Shown piece by piece: positions 50,778-56,492 of a stretch of 56,492 bases of DNA. Origin of the DNA: Caulobacter vibrioides (GTDB taxonomy: Bacteria > Pseudomonadota > Alphaproteobacteria > Caulobacterales > Caulobacteraceae); the NCBI GenBank assembly GCA_001449105.1, contig LNIY01000083.1:1-56492 (forward strand), in the 5' to 3' direction. The notes under the pieces are model-generated. The model worked only from the letters and a program-made list of their open reading frames with translations, did not search any database and had not been told where the DNA came from. Every line of letters starts with the position of its first letter. Position 1 is the first letter of the stretch. Made by a program: the position numbers and the translations under genes.

Positions 50778-51254
50778 GTGCTCATAAGCCTCGTCGCTCT
50801 GCGGCGAGGCTTTCGCATGGGGGCCATGGCCAGTCTGCTGGCGGCCCTGGGGGCGATGGTCGGCGGGGCGATGATGTGGCTGTGGAGCGCCGGCGCGCCC
50901 GGTCCGGCGCTGAGGGCGGTGGCCGCCGTGCCGTCGGTTTCCGACGCCATGATCGACACGGCCCGGGCCGACATGGCCCGCGAGGGCTGGGTCGTGGCCT
51001 GCCTGAAGGGGCCGTTGACTTCGACGCCCTACAAGGTCTATGCGGCCCTGGCCCCGGGGGCGGGCGCGAGCCTGCCGGCCTTCGCCGCGGCGGCCCTTCC
51101 TGTTCGCCTGCCGCGCTTTCTGCTCGTGGCGGCGGCGTTTTCCCTGATCGGCGCCATGATGCGGGGACGGGTCGGACAGAAGACGGCCCTGGCCGTCTTC
51201 ACGGCGGGCTGGGTGCTGTTCTATGGCTGGTTCTGGATGACCCGTCCGGGCTAG
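50778..51254 (+). CDS. Small inner-membrane protein of unknown function, start uncertain
   Basis: From the GTG at 50778 the protein is 158 residues with about three hydrophobic helices (LLAALGAMVGGAMMWLW, RFLLVAAAFSLIGAMM, AVFTAGWVLFYGWFWM). However, the open frame upstream continues with AFGLAAFLWGAAEGFLFFVVPDVL, which is plainly another helix of the same protein, up to position 50697. No ATG, GTG or TTG occurs there; a CTG at 50697 overlaps the sdhB stop (CTGA), with GGAG about 10 bases before it. I think the real start is that CTG, giving about 185 residues. The family is not known to me; it is probably co-transcribed with sdhCDAB. Confidence 0.7.
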   Translation: MLISLVALRRGFRMGAMASLLAALGAMVGGAMMWLWSAGAPGPALRAVAAVPSVSDAMIDTARADMAREGWVVACLKGPLTSTPYKVYAALAPGAGASLPAFAAAALPVRLPRFLLVAAAFSLIGAMMRGRVGQKTALAVFTAGWVLFYGWFWMTRPG

Positions 51255-51312
51255 CCCGGCTTGCAAAAGATGACGGGGTCGTCAATTTTGTTCCGTGCGG
51301 GAGACAAGCGCG

Positions 51313-52557
51313 TTGAGTGAAGCGGTCGTGAGCGATCCGAAGGCCAAGGTGGTGATCGTCGGCGCGGGCCATGCCGGAGGCTCGGCCGCCGCCTTCCTGC
51401 GTCAGTACGGCCACGAAGGCCCGATTGTGATGATCGGCGAGGAGCCGCTGCTGCCCTATCAGCGCCCGCCGCTGTCCAAGGCCTGGCTGAAGGGCGAGGC
51501 CGACGCCGACAGCTTGGCTCTCAAGCCCCAGGAGTGGTACGCCGAGGCCAATGTCGCCCTGCGCCTGGAGGGCGTGGCGACCAGCCTCAACCGCGGCGAC
51601 CGCACCGTCAGCCTCGCCTCGGGCGAGGTCATCTCCTACGACTTTCTGATCCTCGCCACCGGCGCCCGCGCCCGCGAGCTGCCGATCCCCGGCGCCGACC
51701 TTTCCGGCGTGCTGGCCCTGCGCACGGCCGCCGACGCCGAGGCCCTGAAGGCCGCGCTCGGTCCGGGCAAGCGCCTGGCCGTGGTCGGCGGCGGCTATGT
51801 CGGCCTGGAGGCGGCGGCCTCGGCCCGCGCCCTGGGCGCGGAAGCCACGGTCATCGAGCGCGAGAGCCGCGTTCTGGCCCGCGTGGCCTGCGAGACCCTG
51901 TCGACCTTCTTCCAGGACTATCACGGCGCCCGAGGGGTCAAGTTCGAGCTGAACGCCAATGTCGAGGCCTTCGAAGGCGCGGACGGTCACGTCACCGGCG
52001 TGCGCCTGAAGGGCGGCGAGGTCGTGGCTTGCGACGCGGCCCTGGTCGGCGTCGGCGCCCACGCCAATGTCGAGCTGGCCCAGGACGCGGGCCTGGAATG
52101 CGCGGGCGGCATCGTCGTCGATCTTGAGGCCCGCACCAGCGACCCGCGCGTCTTCGCCATCGGCGACGTCGCCCACCGCCCGCTGCCGCTGTACGAACGC
52201 CAGTTCCGCCTCGAAAGCGTGCCCAACGCCCTGGAGCAGGCCAAGCAGGCCGCCGCCGCGATCGTCGGCCGGGCCGGCCCGGCGCCGGAAGTGCCGTGGT
52301 TCTGGTCCGACCAGTACGACCTGAAGCTCCAGATCGCCGGCCTGCCGTTCGACGCCGACAGCACGATCGTGCGCGGCGACGTCGCGGCCGCCAAGTTCGC
52401 CGTCTTCCACCTGAAGGGCGATCTCGTCCAGGCCGTGGAAGCCGTCAACGCGCCGCCCGAGTTCATGGCCGGCAAACAATTGATCGCCAAGCGGACGCCC
52501 GTGTCTAAGACAAAGCTGTCCGATCCGGCGATATCCATGAAGGAAGTGGCGGCCTGA
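51313..52557 (+). CDS. FAD-dependent ferredoxin reductase
   Basis: The 414-residue flavoprotein resembles NAD(P)H-dependent ferredoxin/putidaredoxin reductases. It has FAD motif VVIVGAGHAGGSAAAFLRQ, NAD motif VVGGGYVGLEAAASARALG and the second FAD segment DPRVFAIGDVA, with the C-terminal LKLQIAGLPFDAD region of the BphA4/PdR family. The TTG at 51313 is chosen as start because GGGAG lies 9 bases upstream; a GTG at 51295 is the alternative. It is followed 29 bases later by a matching [2Fe-2S] ferredoxin, so the two form an electron-transfer pair. Its final acceptor, possibly a P450, is not in the window. Confidence 0.88.
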   Translation: MSEAVVSDPKAKVVIVGAGHAGGSAAAFLRQYGHEGPIVMIGEEPLLPYQRPPLSKAWLKGEADADSLALKPQEWYAEANVALRLEGVATSLNRGDRTVSLASGEVISYDFLILATGARARELPIPGADLSGVLALRTAADAEALKAALGPGKRLAVVGGGYVGLEAAASARALGAEATVIERESRVLARVACETLSTFFQDYHGARGVKFELNANVEAFEGADGHVTGVRLKGGEVVACDAALVGVGAHANVELAQDAGLECAGGIVVDLEARTSDPRVFAIGDVAHRPLPLYERQFRLESVPNALEQAKQAAAAIVGRAGPAPEVPWFWSDQYDLKLQIAGLPFDADSTIVRGDVAAAKFAVFHLKGDLVQAVEAVNAPPEFMAGKQLIAKRTPVSKTKLSDPAISMKEVAA

Positions 52558-52571
52558 AAGCCGCCCTCTAA

Positions 52572-52907
<336 letters not shown>

Positions 52908-52944
52908 TACTCGCCGGCGCTGAACACTGAGAGGCGAGGGGATC

Positions 52945-53580
52945 TCAGCGGCTCGGGACGAGGCGCCGGATTCCCTCTTGCATTTCGACGAGCGCCTCGA
53001 CGACGTGCTCGTCGCGGATCATCGCGCGCGCATAGGCCTCCACGCGCGGCAGCGACTCGATCGGATCGATCCCGAGACGGCTGCCCGTGACCCGGGCGGC
53101 CAGCAACGCCGGCGCGATCGCGCAGTCGGCGTGCGACAGGGATCCGCCGACGGCGTAGGGGCCATCTTCGAGCAGATCGTCGAGGATGGCCAGGGCGTCG
53201 GTCAGCTGATCGAGCAGCCGGCGGTTCTCGGTCGGGCTCTGGGGCGCAGCCAGCGCGACCATCGGCGGCATCAGGTAGAGATCGGCCACGCGCACTAGCT
53301 GCCGCGCCCGCGCGCGTTCCAGGATGTCGGCGGGGAGCAGCGGGCGCGCCTGGGGAAAGAGCTCCTCCAGCAGCTCCAGGATGACGGCCGACTCCCACAC
53401 CGCCTCGCCGTCGTCGAGGAGCAGCACCGGCACGCGGCCCGTCGGGCTGATGTCGCGGAACCGCCGGTCATGAGGCCAGCCGCTCGGCGGCGGGACGATC
53501 TCGACGTCCAGGTCCTTGGCCCGGATCGCGATCCTGACCCGGGTCGCGAAGGGCGAGGCCGGAAGGCTGATCAACTGCAT
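52945..53580 (-). CDS. Glutathione S-transferase-like protein
   Basis: The 211-residue protein has an N-terminal thioredoxin-fold domain (MQLISLPASPFATRVRIAIRAKDLDVEIV, then SPTGRVPVLLLDDGEAVWESAVILELLEE, where the cis-Pro VPVL and the WES glutathione-binding motif are clear) and an all-helical C-terminal domain ending with SHADCAIAPALLA. The residue after SPF that would activate glutathione is Ser/Ala-like, as in zeta/beta GSTs. The substrate is unknown. ATG 53580 is taken, with GAGGGG about 13 bases upstream. Confidence 0.88.
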   Translation of the reverse strand: MQLISLPASPFATRVRIAIRAKDLDVEIVPPPSGWPHDRRFRDISPTGRVPVLLLDDGEAVWESAVILELLEELFPQARPLLPADILERARARQLVRVADLYLMPPMVALAAPQSPTENRRLLDQLTDALAILDDLLEDGPYAVGGSLSHADCAIAPALLAARVTGSRLGIDPIESLPRVEAYARAMIRDEHVVEALVEMQEGIRRLVPSR

Positions 53581-53650
53581 GGTCAAGGCGCGCCCCTCTA
53601 CTCAAGGGCGCGACCTTCGCGCGGCCCGGCGCGGCTTGCAACCGAAGGGA

Positions 53651-55573
53651 TCAGGCCCCCTTGGCGCTCGCCGTCGTCGGCGCGGCGGCGATCGGGCCCT
53701 GGCTCAGGGTCGGGTCCTTGGCGATCACCCGCCTGGCCAGGATTTCCGAGCCGCTGCTGGTCAGGTGGCCGTAGTCGAACTGCACCGGATAGCCCTTGGG
53801 GTCGATCTCCAGGCAATGGCCGGCCGGGCACATGGCCGAGGCCAGCGACACGTAGCGGGCGCCCTCCTTGCGGGCCAGCTTGCCGACCTCGCGATCGACC
53901 GCGCTGACGTCCACCCGCTGCTCGTCGACGAACTCGGGGTCGTGCAGGCGGTCGGAGACGGCCAGCAGGCGGGGCAGGGGCGAGCGGTACTCGATGATCG
54001 GCCCGAAAACGATGACGTCCAGCCCCTGGGCGCGCAGGCGGGCCAGGGTGGCCTGCAGGCGCGGCAGGTCCTCGCGCTTCCAGCGCGCGGCCAGCACCAC
54101 GGTGTCGACCTTGTGGGCCGGCAGGTAGTCGTCGAACATCCGGTCCATCAGCGCCACGCAGCGCTCCTCGGCCGAGCCGGGGTGGGTCAGGGTCGGCTTG
54201 CAGCCCGAGGCGGTGGCCTGCATCACGTTCACCGTCGGCATGGCCTTGGCCAGGCCGTACCACAGGTGGGCGGCGTGGCTGTCGCCGATCAGCAGGTAGT
54301 CGCGGCGCCGGGGATCCTGCCGCACGCAGGCCATGTCGAAGTTCTCGATCGACGTTCCTGACGGCAGGAAGCAGCTGCCCTCGCGCATCTGGCGGTGGCT
54401 CTTGTCGGTCAGCAGGTCGGCGATCTGCTGGACGCGCGGCGAGTAGCGGTAGGACAGGCCCTGGTCGAACTGGCCGGCCACGCCGACGGCCACCAGCGCG
54501 GCCGCGGCGACCCCGGCCAGCTGGAACAGCGGCTTGCGGGGCAGCTTCAGCGGGCCGGTGCGGAAGGGCCGCTCGATGAACCACCAGGAGATCGTCGCCA
54601 GCACGAGCGAGACCAGCACCGTGCCGATCTTGACGGCCATGGCGGGCGCGCCGCCGAACAGGAAGCTGTTCATCTGCGCCCCGATCATCACCGGCCAGTG
54701 CCACAGGTACAGCGAGTACGAGATCAGGCCGATGAACACCACCGGCCGCCACGACAGCAGGCGGCCCATCAGGGTGGGGCCGGTCTCGCCGGCGGCGATG
54801 ACCAGGGCCGCGCCCAGGCAGGGCAGCAGGGCGGCGGCGCCGGGGAAGGGCATCTGCTCGCGATAGAACAGCACCGCCGCGCCGATCATCGCCAGGCCGG
54901 CGACGGCCGCGGCTTCGCGCAGCCATGCGCCGCGGATCTTGGGGACCATGCCGAGGGCCAGCACCGAGCCGACCATCAGCTCCCAGGCGCGGTTGTGCGG
55001 CAGGTAGAAGGCCGCGCTGGGCGCCAGGGCCACGCTGATCACGGCCGCGGCGAACGAGGCGGCCATCAGCCCCCAGATGATCGGCTTCAGCCGGGTCGGG
55101 AACACCCGCAGCAGGAACGACAGCAGCAGCGGGAAGACGATATAGAACTGCTCCTCCACCGACAGCGACCAGGTGTGCAGCAAAAGCTTGGTCGAGGAGT
55201 CGGAGTCGAAATAGCCGGCCTGGGTCCAGAAGAAGACGTTCGAGGCCGAGAACACCGCCGCGATCAGGCTGCGGGCGTATTCCAGCATCTCGCCGGGCAG
55301 CAGGGTGAAGTAGGCCAGCGCCGTCGTGACGGCCAGCACCGCCAGCAGGGCGGGCCCGATCCGCCGGACCCGCCGCTCGTAGAACCGCAGCAGCGAGAAG
55401 TCGCCCCGGTTCAGCTCGGCGAAGATGTTGGCCGTGATCAGGTAGCCGGAGATGACGAAGAACACGTCCACGCCGACGAAGCCGCCGGGCAACTGGTTGA
55501 AGCCGGCGTGGAAGGCGACCACGGGCAACACGGCCACGGCGCGCAGGCCGTCGATGTCCTTGCGGTACTGCAT
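53651..55573 (-). CDS. Acyltransferase-3/SGNH membrane O-acyltransferase
   Basis: The 640-residue protein has an acyltransferase-3 domain with about ten helices (about 1-375): YRKDIDGLRAVAVLPVVAFHAG contains the catalytic His region, GVDVFFVISGYLI, FYERRVRRIGPAL and WSLSVEEQFY are the family motifs. Its C-terminal periplasmic SGNH domain has the GDSH nucleophile (YLLIGDSHAAHLW) and the matching Asp-His pair in FDYGHLTSSGSE. Such OafA/YrhL-type proteins O-acetylate cell-surface polysaccharides or peptidoglycan. No polysaccharide cluster is next to it. ATG 55573 starts the domain directly. Confidence 0.93.
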   Translation of the reverse strand: MQYRKDIDGLRAVAVLPVVAFHAGFNQLPGGFVGVDVFFVISGYLITANIFAELNRGDFSLLRFYERRVRRIGPALLAVLAVTTALAYFTLLPGEMLEYARSLIAAVFSASNVFFWTQAGYFDSDSSTKLLLHTWSLSVEEQFYIVFPLLLSFLLRVFPTRLKPIIWGLMAASFAAAVISVALAPSAAFYLPHNRAWELMVGSVLALGMVPKIRGAWLREAAAVAGLAMIGAAVLFYREQMPFPGAAALLPCLGAALVIAAGETGPTLMGRLLSWRPVVFIGLISYSLYLWHWPVMIGAQMNSFLFGGAPAMAVKIGTVLVSLVLATISWWFIERPFRTGPLKLPRKPLFQLAGVAAAALVAVGVAGQFDQGLSYRYSPRVQQIADLLTDKSHRQMREGSCFLPSGTSIENFDMACVRQDPRRRDYLLIGDSHAAHLWYGLAKAMPTVNVMQATASGCKPTLTHPGSAEERCVALMDRMFDDYLPAHKVDTVVLAARWKREDLPRLQATLARLRAQGLDVIVFGPIIEYRSPLPRLLAVSDRLHDPEFVDEQRVDVSAVDREVGKLARKEGARYVSLASAMCPAGHCLEIDPKGYPVQFDYGHLTSSGSEILARRVIAKDPTLSQGPIAAAPTTASAKGA

Positions 55574-55804
55574 AGGTCGATCCCCGAGGTGCTTTTGCCC
55601 GGCCGATCGCGCGCGCCCCGCCCCGGCGCGTCAACGTCAACCCTGGGCCCGGACCGATAGGGGCCGCTTGTGACCGTTGCGTGTTCGCCTTGGCGTCAAA
55701 TGTGCGAAAAGGTTGTGCGCGCAAGCTTGACCATTAAAGGTTGCGCGTCATGCGTGAGCTCAGGCCAAGACAACCGTCATGCGGTCTCAACGTGCAAGCG
55801 CACG

Positions 55805-55824
55805 CACCGGCGAGATCGCCGGTG
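55805..55824. terminator. Hairpin downstream of tRNA-Thr
   Basis: CACCGGCGA and TCGCCGGTG form a perfect 9-bp stem around two bases, 27 bases after the 3' end of the minus-strand tRNA. No T tract follows, so termination is not certain. The rest of the 277-base gap up to the acyltransferase is non-coding and should hold the acyltransferase promoter. Confidence 0.5.
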
Positions 55825-55850
55825 AAGAATAAGAAAGAAGAGAAAGGAAG

Positions 55851-55926
55851 TGGTGCCGCCTAGGTGACTCGAACACCTGACCTACGCATTACGAATGCGC
55901 CGCTCTACCGGCTGAGCTAAGGCGGC
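55851..55926 (-). tRNA. tRNA-Thr (anticodon CGU)
   Basis: The minus strand reads GCCGCCTTAGCTCAGCCGG at the 5' end and closes with AGGCGGCACCA. It folds as a cloverleaf: 7-bp acceptor stem, D arm GCTC/GAGC, anticodon arm GCGCA-TTCGTAA-TGCGT with anticodon CGT, TPsiC arm AGGTG-TTCGAGT-CACCT. CGU reads ACG, so it is tRNA-Thr. The CCA end is encoded (55851-55853). Confidence 0.95.
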
Positions 55927-55966
55927 CCACGACGCGTCGGCAGAATCGCCGGGCGCGAGGAGCGGC

Positions 55967-56492
55967 CTATTTAGCGGGGCGCGGGCCGCTTGCCAAGCGT
56001 CGTCGTGCACCTGTGTTGCGACGAGGCGCCGGAGCGGGTCCGGGAGCGTCCGGCGAGGGCGGATCGTCGAGCTCGCCGGGGTCGTCCAGGGCCGGGTGAT
56101 CAAGGAACGGGATCAGGGCCCCGCCGGTCTCCGCCGCGTGCACGAAGGCGGTGGATTCGGCGTAGGTCGACTGGGCGTAGGCCGAGGGCAGCTGCGGCAG
56201 GTCGCTCATCGCCGGCTCGCGGCGCTCGAAGCGCGGGTGGATCAGTTCGCCGGTCTCGGCGTAGCTGGCGGCCAGACGGGCCCAGTCCTCGCGGCCGTAG
56301 GCGAAGGCCTGGCCCTCGGGGTCGAGGTCGCTCCAGTCGGGCTCCTGCGGGGCCGCGACGCCCCGGGCGACCCAGGCGCGGGCTTCGTCCGGCTCGCTGC
56401 ACGCGAAGGCCACGCGGGCCATCAGCCCGGCCAGGCGGGCGGTGGGGGCGGGCTCTTCGGGCAGCAGGCGGGCGGCGGCGAAGGCGGCCGTC
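55967..56492 (-). CDS. C-terminal part of an unrecognised protein
   Basis: The frame is open to the right edge, giving at least 174 residues and ending at TAG 55967-55969. An internal ATG at 56422 exists, but the sequence before it (TAAFAAARLLPEEPAPTARLAGL) has the same helical, Ala-rich character as what follows, so the gene starts outside the window. Residues downstream include RAWVARGVAAPQEPDWSDLDPEGQAFAYG and a Pro/Asp-rich tail ending in a basic stretch (RRNTGARRRLASGPRPAK). I do not recognise the family. Confidence 0.7.
   Translation of the reverse strand, partial: TAAFAAARLLPEEPAPTARLAGLMARVAFACSEPDEARAWVARGVAAPQEPDWSDLDPEGQAFAYGREDWARLAASYAETGELIHPRFERREPAMSDLPQLPSAYAQSTYAESTAFVHAAETGGALIPFLDHPALDDPGELDDPPSPDAPGPAPAPRRNTGARRRLASGPRPAK

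Noticed and set aside
55851..55926. tRNA-Thr as an integration site of a genomic island
   Set aside because: No integrase gene or direct repeat of the tRNA 3' end was seen on either side within the window.

Overview
The window is about 56 kb of very GC-rich, densely coding DNA. It looks like a chromosomal segment of a Caulobacteraceae alphaproteobacterium, most likely Caulobacter or a close relative. The reasons are a pilA-cpaABCDEF-tadBC cluster with Flp pilins almost identical at the N-terminus to Caulobacter PilA, exact or near-exact CtrA half-sites next to pilus genes, a maltodextrin cluster of the Caulobacter malA type (TonB receptor, tryptophan-halogenase-like protein, GH13/GH15/GH97 enzymes, LacI regulator), and an sdhCDAB operon. 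Species assignment is inference from sequence features alone. I saw no transposase, prophage, rRNA gene or CRISPR array.

Layout. 1-3.6 kb: start of a dicarboxylate/cation symporter, AMP nucleosidase (amn) with a strong terminator, and a BlaI regulator coupled to an M56 metallopeptidase that carries a TonB-like C-terminal domain. 3.7-5.9 kb: arsenic module, with arsH divergent from arsR-aqpS-arsC across a near-perfect inverted repeat. 5.9-11.4 kb: alpha/beta hydrolase, tyrosine phosphatase, UMF1-type MFS transporter, pabB-pabC. 11.4-23.2 kb: tight-adherence (Flp/Tad) pilus region, with two TadE-like pseudopilins and a free-standing secretin N0-like protein on the minus strand, then two flp pilins, cpaA, cpaB-F, tadB and tadC on the plus strand. 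23.2-40.4 kb: starch/maltodextrin utilisation: halogenase-like flavoprotein, MalA-like receptor, alpha-amylase, alpha-glucosidase, LacI regulator, GH97, MFS sugar transporter and GH15 glucoamylase, interrupted by an Rrf2/thioredoxin-reductase-like pair bracketed by large palindromes. 40.4-45.5 kb: lipoprotein, unknown secreted protein, rmuC, def, zapE. 45.7-52.9 kb: HWE-type histidine kinase with a candidate EcfG promoter, divergent sdhCDAB, a small membrane protein with an unusual start, and a ferredoxin reductase/ferredoxin pair. 52.9-56.5 kb: GST-like protein, acyltransferase-3/SGNH protein, tRNA-Thr(CGU), and the C-terminal part of an unknown protein.

How the genes work together. In the sugar cluster the receptor would import maltodextrins across the outer membrane, the exported amylase, GH97 and GH15 enzymes would trim them in the periplasm, the MFS carrier would move maltose or glucose inward, and the signal-less GH13 enzyme would finish in the cytoplasm. 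TGCAAA/TTTGCA dyads sit in front of several of these transcription units and are the likely operators of the LacI protein. The pilus region encodes pilins, prepilin peptidase, secretin, lipoprotein, MinD-like localisation ATPase, motor ATPase and two membrane platform proteins, so it is a complete machine apart from unlinked genes.

Several classes of intergenic palindromes recur: GTCATCC-ended elements, a 100-bp double-armed palindrome, and CTCCCCC/GGGGGAG hairpins. They sit between genes or operons and probably act as terminators or repetitive elements.
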